Program-made: the position numbers and the translations under genes
Virus record (IMG/VR): IMGVR_UViG_3300027721_001267
Coordinates: 1-41,675 of that record
Strand: one strand, 5' to 3'
Length of the DNA stretch: 41,675 bases
Source: a virus
Notes under the pieces: generated by a model
Told to the model about the DNA's origin: nothing
What the model saw: only the letters and a program-made list of their open reading frames with translations
The model's database searches: none
Shown: piece after piece, positions 24,532 to 33,498 of the stretch
Layout of the letters: the number at the start of each line of letters is the position of its first letter
Position numbering within the stretch: the stretch's first letter is position 1

Positions 24532-25469
24532 AAACAATTCTAATAACAGGCGGATCAGGGTTTTTAGGTAAAAATCTCGCCAAAGCGTTTAAATCTGATT
24601 ATAATGTAATATTAGGATCGAGAAACAATAAGCAAAATCTCGCCACTAAGCTTGAAACAGGATGTGAGGTAGTACCTCTTGATATTACAAATATCGAAAG
24701 TGTAAGAGATGCTGTTAATAGCTACAAGCCAGATATTATTATTCATGCTGCAGCAACAAAGTTTGTTGATCTATCTGAGGTATTTCCAAATGAGTGTGTT
24801 GATATTAATGTAGTAGGCTCTCAAAATGTAGCTCGTGTTGCTATCGATAAAGGAGTTTCAACTGTTATTGGTGTTTCAACCGATAAAGCAGCACCGCCTG
24901 TGCGTAACACATATGGTATGTCAAAAGCTATTATGGAGAGAATATTTTGCTCTCTTGATAGCAAACAATCTAATACAAGGTTTATGTGTGTTAGATACGG
25001 AAATGTAGTTTGGTCCACAGGTTCCGTTTTACCTATTTTTAAAAAAATGCATGAAGAAAATAATCACCTTGTTTCTACCGGTCCAGAAATGAGGAGATTT
25101 TTCTTTACTGTAAAAAATGCTGTATATCTTGTACAAACAGCACTAGCTAATATCGACAAATATCACGGCCAAGTTTTGTCAAGAGAGATGAAGTCAGCAA
25201 TGATGAGAGATATCTTAGATGTTATTGTAAAAAATAAAGGAGGTACTTGGGCTCCAGGAGAAACAAGACCTGGAGAAAGAAACGATGAATTTTTAATAGG
25301 GGAGCTAGAACTGCCGTATACTGAAAGTATTATTATTGATAATATCAAGCACTATTTAATTTCCTTTAATAATAAAAAAACTGAACCTTTACATGAAATT
25401 GTTTCATCGGAAAATGTAGAACATTTAACACAAGATGAAATTTTATCTCTAGTAAATGAAGAATGGTAA
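24528..25469 (+). CDS. UDP-GlcNAc 4,6-dehydratase-like SDR enzyme (CapD/PseB type)
   Basis: A 313-residue extended short-chain dehydrogenase. Its NAD-binding loop is GGSGFLG (residues 8-14). The active site has VSTDKAAPP and YGMSK (YxxxK), and MRRFFFTVKNAVYLV is the signature of CapD/PseB/FlaA1-type dehydratases. These make UDP-4-keto-6-deoxy sugars, the entry to rare amino or deoxy sugars. It overlaps the nucleotidylyltransferase gene by 14 bases. No membrane domain, unlike long FlaA1-type enzymes. Confidence 0.82.
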   Translation: MKTILITGGSGFLGKNLAKAFKSDYNVILGSRNNKQNLATKLETGCEVVPLDITNIESVRDAVNSYKPDIIIHAAATKFVDLSEVFPNECVDINVVGSQNVARVAIDKGVSTVIGVSTDKAAPPVRNTYGMSKAIMERIFCSLDSKQSNTRFMCVRYGNVVWSTGSVLPIFKKMHEENNHLVSTGPEMRRFFFTVKNAVYLVQTALANIDKYHGQVLSREMKSAMMRDILDVIVKNKGGTWAPGETRPGERNDEFLIGELELPYTESIIIDNIKHYLISFNNKKTEPLHEIVSSENVEHLTQDEILSLVNEEW

Positions 25470-26142
25470 ATTTAAAACAGCAGTAGTTTTAGCAGCAGGG
25501 AGAGGAGAGCGTTTAGACCCTATAACGAGAGTTGTACCTAAACCATTACTACCATTAAATGATAAGTGTTTAATTGATTTTACTCTTATTAATTTAAAAC
25601 ATGTATCAAATATCTTTGTTACAGTAGGTTATAAAAAAGATTTACTGACAAGTTATCTTTTTAACAAACACGACATATCAGGTGTTTTCGATACAAATCA
25701 AAAAGGTAATGCTTGGTGGATATATAATACACCTCTTCGTTTTTTAAACGAACCTATTATTGTCACAACATGTGATAATATCACTGAACTTAATTTAAAC
25801 AGTATATACAACGATTATATATCTCAAAATAGTCCTGCGTGCATGCTTGTGCCAACAACTCCTAAGCAAAATATAGATGGAGACTATATTTTTTATAATA
25901 AAGAAAATATAGTCAATAGCATAACCCGTACACAAAAAAACAATTCGTATGCCTCTGGTATACAAGTTTTAAACTTGTATAAAATTAATCAATTAACAAA
26001 AAAAACGCAATGCTTTTATGATGTGTGGAACAATTTAATAGAAAAGAAAAATTTAACTTGTTCAAACATTAACTTAAAAAAATGGTCAAGTATTGATACT
26101 ATTGAATGCTACAAGCAGTATTCAAAAATATCTTGCATTTAA
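25456..26142 (+). CDS. sugar-phosphate nucleotidylyltransferase
   Basis: A 228-residue protein with the NTP-transferase signature LAAGRGERLDPITRVVPKPLLPL (residues about 12-34): G-x-G-x-R-L for the NTP, and PKPLLP with the catalytic Lys. VTTCDNI near residue 98 is the metal-binding Asp. It makes an NDP-sugar from NTP and sugar-1-phosphate; the sugar cannot be told. With the two dehydratase/epimerase genes it forms the donor-synthesis part of the island. Confidence 0.82.
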   Translation: MKNGKFKTAVVLAAGRGERLDPITRVVPKPLLPLNDKCLIDFTLINLKHVSNIFVTVGYKKDLLTSYLFNKHDISGVFDTNQKGNAWWIYNTPLRFLNEPIIVTTCDNITELNLNSIYNDYISQNSPACMLVPTTPKQNIDGDYIFYNKENIVNSITRTQKNNSYASGIQVLNLYKINQLTKKTQCFYDVWNNLIEKKNLTCSNINLKKWSSIDTIECYKQYSKISCI

Positions 26143-26161
26143 AAGTAATATAAGTTAATTT
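26133..26161 (+). promoter_or_regulatory. weak promoter candidate TTGCAT-17-TAATTT
   Basis: TTGCAT at 26133, seventeen bases, TAATTT at 26156, seven bases before ATG 26169. It lies in the 26-base gap after the nucleotidylyltransferase; the -10 is a poor match. Confidence 0.3.
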
Positions 26162-26168
26162 ATATTTA

Positions 26169-27188
26169 ATGAAGATTATAATAACCGGTTCACTTGGTTT
26201 AGTTGGTATGGCTTCTTGTAAAAAGTACCTACAAGAAGGACATGAAGTAATAGGGGTAGATTGTAACGCCAGAGAAGAGTTTTTTGGAGATAAAGGTTCA
26301 ACAGCACATAAAGAAGTTAAACTGAAGGAACTAGGCAATTACAAGCATAATTGGGCAGATATTACTAATAAAGACGAAATTACAAAGGTGTTTAGAGAAG
26401 GTTTTGATACTGTTATTCATTGTGCAGCTCAACCAGCACATGACTGGGCCACAGATAATACAAGAAGAGATTTTGAAGTAAATACACTAGGAACTTTAAA
26501 TGTTTTAGAAGCTATCCGTCAATTTAATCTTGATGCACCCGTTATTCATGTGTCAACATCAAAGGTATATGGTGATAATCCAAATAGATTGCCTTTACAA
26601 AAATTTAACAAAAGATTAGACCTACCTACAGATCACGAAATTTATAAAGGTATACCTGAAACATTTAGTATTGATAATTGTCTTCATAGCTTTTTTGGAG
26701 TATCTAAAAGTGCAGGTGATTTATACGCCCAAGAGTACGGTAGGCATTTAGGTATGAAAGTAGGTATTTTTAGACCCGGTTGTATTACCGGTTCAGATCA
26801 CGAAGGAGTTCCCTTACACGGATTTCTTTCGTATCTATCAAAATGTATAAAAAACGGTACACAATATACAGTAATAGGTCACGACGGGTTACAGGTGAGA
26901 TGCAATATACATGCTGATGATCTAGTTAATGCGTTTGATTATTTTATTAAGGATCCTAGACCTGGAGAAGTCTACAATATGGGAGGCAGAGAATTAAGTG
27001 CATCAATGCTTGAGGCTATTGAAACCCTAGAAACGTTATCAGGTAAAAAATTAAACTGGGTATATAATAGCACATCACGTACAGGAGATCATCGCTGGTA
27101 TATATCTGATACCGATAAATTTAAAACTCACTATAATTGGAAACCTTTGAGATCTCTTACAAGCATATATCAAGAACTTTTAAATTAA
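26169..27188 (+). CDS. NAD-dependent nucleotide-sugar epimerase (CDP-paratose 2-epimerase-like)
   Basis: A 339-residue extended SDR. GSLGLVG (residues 7-13) is the NAD loop, followed by VIHCAAQPAHDW and VSTSKVYGDNPNRLP. The active-site region is HSFFGVSKSAGDLYAQEYGRHLGMKVGIFRPGCITG, the pattern of CDP-paratose/tyvelose epimerase relatives, where Phe stands in place of the usual YxxxK tyrosine (FGVSK). NIHADDLVNAFDYF follows. The Phe is common in this subgroup to my knowledge, so it is not by itself a sign of loss. Confidence 0.8.
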   Translation: MKIIITGSLGLVGMASCKKYLQEGHEVIGVDCNAREEFFGDKGSTAHKEVKLKELGNYKHNWADITNKDEITKVFREGFDTVIHCAAQPAHDWATDNTRRDFEVNTLGTLNVLEAIRQFNLDAPVIHVSTSKVYGDNPNRLPLQKFNKRLDLPTDHEIYKGIPETFSIDNCLHSFFGVSKSAGDLYAQEYGRHLGMKVGIFRPGCITGSDHEGVPLHGFLSYLSKCIKNGTQYTVIGHDGLQVRCNIHADDLVNAFDYFIKDPRPGEVYNMGGRELSASMLEAIETLETLSGKKLNWVYNSTSRTGDHRWYISDTDKFKTHYNWKPLRSLTSIYQELLN

Positions 27189-27189
27189 T

Positions 27190-27792
27190 ATGTCACAATA
27201 TAACATACCTCAAACAATATTAAACACTTTTGATCGACCTGGCTTTTATATCGAAGCAGGAGCATCGTCAGCTGTTGATCAGAGTAACACTTACACACTT
27301 GAGGTAAACGGTTGGACAGGCCTTCTTGTAGAACCTAGAACAGATCATAACGAGGAATATAAAAATATTCGACCCAATAGTATTGTAGAAAATTATGCAT
27401 TAGTCGATAAGAGTATTAACACGGCAACAATACCGTTTGGTCTTGACGGCCATATGTCAGGTGCATGCCCAGTACATATAAAACAAAAACCAGCTATATT
27501 AAACGTACCGTGCTGTACTTTAGATTCTTTACTTAAAAAACACAATCGTAGAGAGGTAGATTTCTTTTCTTTAGATGTAGAGGGATATGAGCATCAAGTT
27601 TTAGATGGTATAGATTTTGATTATTGTAAATTTAATATTTTATTAATCGAGGGTCATTGCGATTGGATGTATGATTTCTGTGATAAAAAAGAAGATTTTA
27701 GTTACATTGAAAAATACGGCTATAGATTAGATCACATGCCTGCCGCGGGTCAATATTTCTACGTACACTCAACGTTCAATTTTAAAAAGTAA
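27190..27792 (+). CDS. FkbM-family methyltransferase
   Basis: A 200-residue methyltransferase. GFYIEAGASSAVDQSNTYTLE...GWTGLLVEPR is the FkbM motif I region and VDFFSLDVEGYEHQVLDGIDF its conserved acidic motif. FkbM enzymes methylate sugar or polyketide hydroxyls. It ends the glycan island, starting one base after the epimerase stop and lying 52 bases before gene 46. Confidence 0.87.
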   Translation: MSQYNIPQTILNTFDRPGFYIEAGASSAVDQSNTYTLEVNGWTGLLVEPRTDHNEEYKNIRPNSIVENYALVDKSINTATIPFGLDGHMSGACPVHIKQKPAILNVPCCTLDSLLKKHNRREVDFFSLDVEGYEHQVLDGIDFDYCKFNILLIEGHCDWMYDFCDKKEDFSYIEKYGYRLDHMPAAGQYFYVHSTFNFKK

Positions 27793-27810
27793 TAAACATA
27801 TTAAATAGTG

Positions 27811-27838
27811 TTGATTCTTTGGAGGAAACGTATATTAT
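27811..27838 (+). promoter_or_regulatory. promoter TTGATT-16-TATTAT for gene 46
   Basis: TTGATT at 27811, sixteen bases, TATTAT at 27833, six bases, GTG at 27845. Identical core to the promoter of the late sigma gene (12731). The GGAGG at 27821-27825 lies inside the spacer, too far from the start for ribosome binding. Confidence 0.6.
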
Positions 27839-27844
27839 AGTAAT

Positions 27845-29638
27845 GTGCGTTTAGTCAGCTTTAAATCATTATCAATACGTAATTTTTTATCAGTAGGCGA
27901 TACACCTATTGTTATTAACTTTCAGGAAGGTATTAATGTAATTACCGGTATTAATTACGACAAGGAAGATTCAAAAAACGGAGTAGGTAAGTCTACCGTT
28001 ATTGATGCTTTATATTTCGCCCTTTTCGGTACAACTATTAGGGAGATCAACAAAGATCTTATTACTAATTCTTTTACTAAAAAGACATGCGAGGTAAAAT
28101 TAGAGCTTCAAATAGATAATAACGGCACTACAAACATTTATAATATTGCTAGAACACTTACCCCTACTAAGTGTTTCTTATCTAAAGATGGCGTTGATAT
28201 AACACATTCTACCCTTGCTAAGACAAACGAGTTTATTCAAAAACTACTCCGTTCAACAAGTAAAGTATTTCAAAACTCTGTCATTATGACTATCAATAAC
28301 ACTGTGCCGTTTATGGCACAAAGTAAAATTGATAAGCGTAAGTTTATTGAGAGTGTTCTAAATTTAGAAGCATTTTCAGAAATGCTATCCTTAACTCGTG
28401 AAGAATATAATCTTATAAAACGAGATTACGAAGTTTTGTATGCTAAGAATCAAACTGTTGAAAAAAGTTATACTACAAGTAAGAGTCAACTAGAACGATT
28501 TGAAGAAAATAAACAAAATAGAATTAAATCAATTGCAGATAGAATTGCTGAAAATGTTGTTAAGATAGATAATTTTACAAAACAGATAGTAACACTACCT
28601 GATAATATTGATAATCTTATTAGTGATAAACTTACAACTCTTAATAATGAATTAACCAGCATACAAAAAGATCGTAGAGAGGCGGATAGAGAAGTAACCA
28701 CTGTAAAAACAAACATTAGCTTATTAGAAAAACAGCTTAGAGAAATAGAGAAGGACGGAGCAAGCTGTACAACATGTAAGCGCCCGTTTCCTGAAGACGA
28801 TTTAAAGCATAAGGAGCAAAATAAAAAAGAAATTAACGATCAGCTCGAAACATTATCTAATGATAAATTTGCTGCAGAAGTTGTAGCAGAGAAATTTGAA
28901 ACATACGAAGATAATAAGAGAACAGAAATAAGAGCTATAGAAACAAAAAAAGAAGGAATTAATAAAGTAAAATCTACAAATGATGCTTTACAGACTAAAA
29001 TCGTATTTTTAACTGATAATAATAACGATTTACTTCAAGATCAGCAAAATATAACTTACGAGACAAATACAGAATTAGAACAAACTGTTCAAGAGCTTGA
29101 AACTGAGTATAATGATAATAAAGAAGAAATTAAAAATCTCGATAACGGATTATCAGTACTAGAGTGTGTTAAATTTGTTGTATCAGAAGAAGGTGTAAAA
29201 TCGTATATTGTTAAAAAAATTCTTAAAGTTCTTAACTCTAGACTTGCTTACTACTTACAGACTCTAGAGGCAAATTGTCTTTGTCAATTTAACGAATATT
29301 TTGATGAGACGATTACCGATGAAAAAGGAGGCGAAAAATCCTACTTTAATTTTAGTGGAGGAGAACGTAAACGTATTGATTTAGCATGCTTATTTGCTTT
29401 CTTAGATATTCGTAGAATGCAAGGAGATGTACACTTTAGCACTATTTTCTATGATGAGCTTTTAGATTCATCTCTAGATGATAAAGGTGTTGAACTTGTT
29501 GTTAATATTTTAAGAGAACGTGCAGAAAAACTTAATGAAAATAGTTATATTATTACTCACCGTGGGGTAGCCTTTACCGGTAAAGTAAATAATACGATTA
29601 TGCTGGAAAAAAGAAACAATTTTACATATTTAATATAA
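27845..29638 (+). CDS. 46: gp46-like recombination nuclease subunit (SbcC/Rad50 type)
   Basis: A 597-residue SMC-like ATPase, partner of gp47 in end resection (T4 gp46 is 560). Walker A NGVGKST is near residue 43; long coiled coils follow, and around residue 313 the zinc hook CTTC (CxxC) sits at their tip. The ABC signature FSGGERKR and Walker B IFYDELLDSSLD are near residues 500-550. The start is GTG, with a strong promoter ending six bases before it. It is separated from gene 47 by the glycan island. A glycosyltransferase gene follows one base after the stop. Confidence 0.94.
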   Translation: MRLVSFKSLSIRNFLSVGDTPIVINFQEGINVITGINYDKEDSKNGVGKSTVIDALYFALFGTTIREINKDLITNSFTKKTCEVKLELQIDNNGTTNIYNIARTLTPTKCFLSKDGVDITHSTLAKTNEFIQKLLRSTSKVFQNSVIMTINNTVPFMAQSKIDKRKFIESVLNLEAFSEMLSLTREEYNLIKRDYEVLYAKNQTVEKSYTTSKSQLERFEENKQNRIKSIADRIAENVVKIDNFTKQIVTLPDNIDNLISDKLTTLNNELTSIQKDRREADREVTTVKTNISLLEKQLREIEKDGASCTTCKRPFPEDDLKHKEQNKKEINDQLETLSNDKFAAEVVAEKFETYEDNKRTEIRAIETKKEGINKVKSTNDALQTKIVFLTDNNNDLLQDQQNITYETNTELEQTVQELETEYNDNKEEIKNLDNGLSVLECVKFVVSEEGVKSYIVKKILKVLNSRLAYYLQTLEANCLCQFNEYFDETITDEKGGEKSYFNFSGGERKRIDLACLFAFLDIRRMQGDVHFSTIFYDELLDSSLDDKGVELVVNILRERAEKLNENSYIITHRGVAFTGKVNNTIMLEKRNNFTYLI

Positions 29639-29639
29639 C

Positions 29640-30884
29640 ATGAGCAACTTAATCTCAAATCATTCGGGTATATCACACAATATTGGTGCACCTATCGGTT
29701 TACCACCAGGTATACCCAGCACTTGTCAGGTATTGCCTCTACCCCCTAGTGTAAATTTACCTCCACCAGAAATTCCAGGACAGGGTCTTCCTAGAGCAGT
29801 AAACTATCTAGCTGATTATGGTGGTTGCAGTTGGTATCGTTGTATGGCTCCTAACTTAATGCTTAACCTTTATAATAAGGCCGTGATAATTGAGTCAACA
29901 ACAATGGTTCTTGACCCCCGATATTATCAAGGTCTAGCTGCAGTAAAAATTCAGCGCCAAGCTACTCCTCAACAGAGAGAGTTTGTTAAGTTTCTTAAAG
30001 AGCTTTCTAAGGAGCATGGGTTTAAATTAATTTACGAAATTGATGATATTGTCTTTAGAGAAGATATTCCGGATTTTAATCGTAATAAAGACGCATTTAC
30101 TTCTGATGAGATCCGTAATAGTATTATGGACATTATGAACATGTGTGATGAAATTACTGTCACATGTCCGTTTATGCGGGATTACTTTAAGGAAAAGACC
30201 GGCAATAACAATGTCACTGTTATCCCTAATTATTTGCTTAAGTGGTGGTTTGATCGTTACTATAATATTAGTGACCTTGTAAAGGCGTATGATAAGAATC
30301 AAAGAAAGCCTATTATTTCGATCTTTGCTTCAGGTACCCACGTTGACGTAACAAATAGAACAGGTCAAAATGATGACTTTACAGCTGTTGTTAATGCTGT
30401 TATTAAGACACGCAAGAATTACAAATGGCAGTTCTACGGTTGCTACCCACTGCCGTTAAAGCCGTTTATTGATTCCGGAGAAATCTTGTTTAGAGATTGG
30501 ACTCAACTTCCAGACTTTCCTCAAGCAATGGCTAATTCAGGTACACAGCTTACCTTTGCTGCACTTCAGGATAATAACTTTAACAGAGCCAAGAGTAACA
30601 TTAAGCTTATTGAAGCCGGGGCACTAGGATTACCTTGCGTATGTCCTGATATGGTTACATATAAAGATGCTACTTTAAAGTACAAAACAGGAGATGAGTT
30701 TATAGATCAGATCAAATACGCTTTAAAGGATCACGATCGTTATACACGTATGTGTAAGGAAGCTCGTAGGTATTCTGAGAAGTTCTGGTTAGAAGATGAA
30801 AATAATCTCGGTAAACATCTCGAGGCTTATACAACACCTTTTGGCTCCCCGGATAGAAAATACCTTAAAGAGTGTAATCTGTAA
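29640..30884 (+). CDS. GT-B glycosyltransferase (GT4-like)
   Basis: A 414-residue protein. The first 50 residues are Pro/Gly-rich and probably disordered. Then come VNYLADYGGCSWYRC, KLIYEIDDIVF, VTVIPNYL and KSNIKLIEAGALGLPCVCPD. The last is the EX7E-like donor-binding segment of GT4-type GT-B enzymes (IEAGALGLP). It lies outside the island, between genes 46 and 43, one base after gene 46, so it is probably expressed with replication genes. That placement leaves open whether it acts on DNA, on host glycans or on virion proteins. Confidence 0.78.
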   Translation: MSNLISNHSGISHNIGAPIGLPPGIPSTCQVLPLPPSVNLPPPEIPGQGLPRAVNYLADYGGCSWYRCMAPNLMLNLYNKAVIIESTTMVLDPRYYQGLAAVKIQRQATPQQREFVKFLKELSKEHGFKLIYEIDDIVFREDIPDFNRNKDAFTSDEIRNSIMDIMNMCDEITVTCPFMRDYFKEKTGNNNVTVIPNYLLKWWFDRYYNISDLVKAYDKNQRKPIISIFASGTHVDVTNRTGQNDDFTAVVNAVIKTRKNYKWQFYGCYPLPLKPFIDSGEILFRDWTQLPDFPQAMANSGTQLTFAALQDNNFNRAKSNIKLIEAGALGLPCVCPDMVTYKDATLKYKTGDEFIDQIKYALKDHDRYTRMCKEARRYSEKFWLEDENNLGKHLEAYTTPFGSPDRKYLKECNL

Positions 30885-30889
30885 TTAGC

Positions 30890-30917
30890 TTGATCTATTT
30901 TACGAAGTGTATAGAAT
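30890..30917 (+). promoter_or_regulatory. promoter TTGATC-16-TAGAAT for gene 43
   Basis: TTGATC at 30890, sixteen bases, TAGAAT at 30912, six bases, GTG at 30924. No Shine-Dalgarno. A leaderless polymerase mRNA is predicted. Confidence 0.55.
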
Positions 30918-30923
30918 ATAGGT

Positions 30924-33467
30924 GTGTATAGAAACGCTTCCTATAATCCTAAAGAAGGTACTATATATCTTCGTACTTGGTCAGAAGACGGCGATCGTAT
31001 AGATACTGAAATACCGTTCTCTCCTTTCCTTTATACAGAAAAGGAAGGTGCTGAGGACGGTCTATCTATTTTTAAAACCCCTCTTAGAAAGCATATTTTT
31101 CGAAATTCATTCGAACGTAATAGATTTGTAGATGATACAAAGAATTCTCGGTTATTCGGTAACCTACCCGTAGATCAGCAGTTTCTTATTGAAGCTTTCA
31201 ATAGTGAGGTAGATAAAGTTGAGTTTAGTAAACATCCCTTAAAAGTATACTTTATCGATATTGAAACTTATTCTCCGAATGAGTTCCCTATACCTAAAAT
31301 AGCTAAAGATCCTGTAACTCTTATTACCATTCTCGACACTATTACAGGTAAAATTCACACCTGGGGGTTAAAGAATGATTATAAACCTACTCTAGATAAT
31401 GTTACGTATTATAAGTGTAAGGATGAAAGTGAGTTATTTGAGAGATTTGTAAACTTCTGGAAAAAGGACCCGCCAGATATTCTTACCGGTTGGAATACAG
31501 AACAGTTTGACGTTCCTTATATTATTAATCGTGCTAAAAACCTTTTAGGTGAAGAGTTTATTAAGCAGCTATCTCCTGTAAATCAGGTAACATACAGAGA
31601 AAGCTTTCAGAAGTTCGGTAAGGATATTGGTCGTTGGTATATTTCCGGGGTTAGCTGTTTAGATTACATGGAAATTTATAAAACATATTCTAAAGGAGAT
31701 AGAGAATCGTATTCACTTAATTATATTGCCGAATATGAACTCAACGAAGGTAAATTGGCCATTAACGCTACTAATCTTTCTAGTCTTGCAGATACTGATT
31801 GGAATAATTTTGTCGATTATAATATCCAAGATGTTGATCTATTACGTAAACTCGAAGACAAGCTCAACTACCTAAAAATTATTCGATTGCTTGCTTACAA
31901 AGGATGTACAAACTTTGAAAGAGCGTTAGGTAAAGTATCTATTGTAACAGGTGCAATGTCACTGCAAGCTCGTAAACAAGGCTTTGTTATTCCTACGTTT
32001 AAGAATGAAACTACACGAGAGGCGTTAGAAGGAGGTTACGTACGAGAGCCCGTTAGAGGCCTCAAAGATGCTATTGTAAGCTTTGACGTAAACTCTCTAT
32101 ATCCAAACGTTATTATAACTCTTAATATATCCTCTGAAACCAAGCTAGGTAGAATTGTTACAGGTGACGTTGATGTCGATAAAGAGATTGAAATTAAGCT
32201 TGTTAATGGAGGAATGTTTAAAATAGCTGTTAACAAACTTAAAGATTTTCTTAAAAAGGAAAACGTAGCTCTATCAAAAGCTGGTGTACTATATTCACAG
32301 AAATTTAAGGGTGTTTGTCCTAATTTGATTAATAGTATTTACGATGAACGTGTATACGCTCGTAAGCAAATGATCGATCTTAAGAAGACAAAGAAGAAGG
32401 ATAAGGAAACTACTGACGCTGTCCAATACTTCGATACCTTGCAGTACACCTTAAAGATTCTTCTTAACTCCATTTATGGGACGTTTGCCAATAAACATTC
32501 GGCGTTTATGGATATTGATAACGCTTCTTCAATTACTCTAACAGGGCAAGCTGTAGCAAAAGCAGGCGGTAACATTATTAATGAATACGCTAAAAATATC
32601 TTTAAAGTAGACGAATCGTTAATTTTAAGCGGTGATACAGACTCTCTTTACATTACTATTCAGCCTATTTTAGATAAACTTAATATACCCTTAACTATTG
32701 ACGGTATTATTAACCCTAAAGTTCACACGATTGTAGACTCTATTGATAAACATCTCGGTGAAAAGATTCTTGATTGGGCGCGGGAAGAGTTAAATTCTGC
32801 TGACCCACGCTTTGTCTTTAAGAGAGAGGCAATAGCAGATGTAGGTACATTCTTAATGAAGAAAAGATATATTCTTCATATTCTTGACGATGAAGGTGTA
32901 TCAACAAATAAATTTAAATATGTTGGTGTCGAGCTTGCTAGATCTACAACACCGAAACAGGTAAAAGCTATTATTCAAAAGACCATTGAAACTGCTTTCC
33001 TTACTAAGGATGTTAAGAAGACAAATGAGGTATTTAGAGAAGCATACGATCTATTTAAAAATTTAGATGTATCAGAAGCTTCTTTTAGGAGATCAGTAAA
33101 AGAGCCTGACAAATACTCAGCAGGTGCTACATTAAACAAATTTAATAAAGGTACACCCTGTCATGTTAAAGCAGCACTTGCTTACAATATACTTTTAGAG
33201 AAAATGAATTTACAAAATAAGTATGAGTTAATTCGTTCCGGTCAAAAGGTAAAGTATTTTTATGCTTCAAAAAATACTTATGGTTTAGATGCAATTGCTT
33301 TCGTAAGTGAATTTCCGAAAGAATTTAGAGATATTAAAATAGATTACGATAAAATGTTTGGTAAGATTGTAACACCTCCTATCGAAGCTGTGTACGATGC
33401 CATTGGATGGTACTTACCTATCATCGGTAAAGAAGTACAAACTGATTTATTTGAATTGTTTGCTTGA
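30924..33467 (+). CDS. 43: family B DNA polymerase (T4 gp43-like)
   Basis: The replicative polymerase with 3'-5' proofreading, 847 residues (T4 gp43 is 898). Exonuclease motifs: YFIDIETY (Asp112, Glu114), GWNTEQFDVPYI, and YNIQDVDLLRKL. Polymerase motifs: A, FDVNSLYPNVI near residue 388; B, KILLNSIYG near 512; C, GDTDS near 571; and a late KKRYI. All key acids are present. The GTG start follows a promoter by six bases. No intein or intron interrupts the gene. Confidence 0.96.
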   Translation: MYRNASYNPKEGTIYLRTWSEDGDRIDTEIPFSPFLYTEKEGAEDGLSIFKTPLRKHIFRNSFERNRFVDDTKNSRLFGNLPVDQQFLIEAFNSEVDKVEFSKHPLKVYFIDIETYSPNEFPIPKIAKDPVTLITILDTITGKIHTWGLKNDYKPTLDNVTYYKCKDESELFERFVNFWKKDPPDILTGWNTEQFDVPYIINRAKNLLGEEFIKQLSPVNQVTYRESFQKFGKDIGRWYISGVSCLDYMEIYKTYSKGDRESYSLNYIAEYELNEGKLAINATNLSSLADTDWNNFVDYNIQDVDLLRKLEDKLNYLKIIRLLAYKGCTNFERALGKVSIVTGAMSLQARKQGFVIPTFKNETTREALEGGYVREPVRGLKDAIVSFDVNSLYPNVIITLNISSETKLGRIVTGDVDVDKEIEIKLVNGGMFKIAVNKLKDFLKKENVALSKAGVLYSQKFKGVCPNLINSIYDERVYARKQMIDLKKTKKKDKETTDAVQYFDTLQYTLKILLNSIYGTFANKHSAFMDIDNASSITLTGQAVAKAGGNIINEYAKNIFKVDESLILSGDTDSLYITIQPILDKLNIPLTIDGIINPKVHTIVDSIDKHLGEKILDWAREELNSADPRFVFKREAIADVGTFLMKKRYILHILDDEGVSTNKFKYVGVELARSTTPKQVKAIIQKTIETAFLTKDVKKTNEVFREAYDLFKNLDVSEASFRRSVKEPDKYSAGATLNKFNKGTPCHVKAALAYNILLEKMNLQNKYELIRSGQKVKYFYASKNTYGLDAIAFVSEFPKEFRDIKIDYDKMFGKIVTPPIEAVYDAIGWYLPIIGKEVQTDLFELFA

Positions 33468-33490
33468 TTTATAATCAATCGTATTAATAA
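33464..33490 (+). promoter_or_regulatory. possible promoter TTGATT-15-TAATAA with embedded palindrome
   Basis: TTGATT overlaps the end of gene 43; TAATAA at 33485 is eight bases before ATG 33499. TTGATT-TAT-AATCAA (33464-33478) is a perfect six-base inverted repeat covering the -35, possibly an operator for the heme oxygenase unit. Confidence 0.35.
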
Positions 33491-33498
33491 TTGTAACT

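Noticed and set aside
27821-27825. GGAGG as ribosome site for gene 46
   Set aside because: It is about 19 bases before the GTG and inside the promoter spacer, so unlikely to act in translation.
30924-33467. Intein or intron in the polymerase gene
   Set aside because: All exonuclease and polymerase motifs follow with normal spacing in a single frame.
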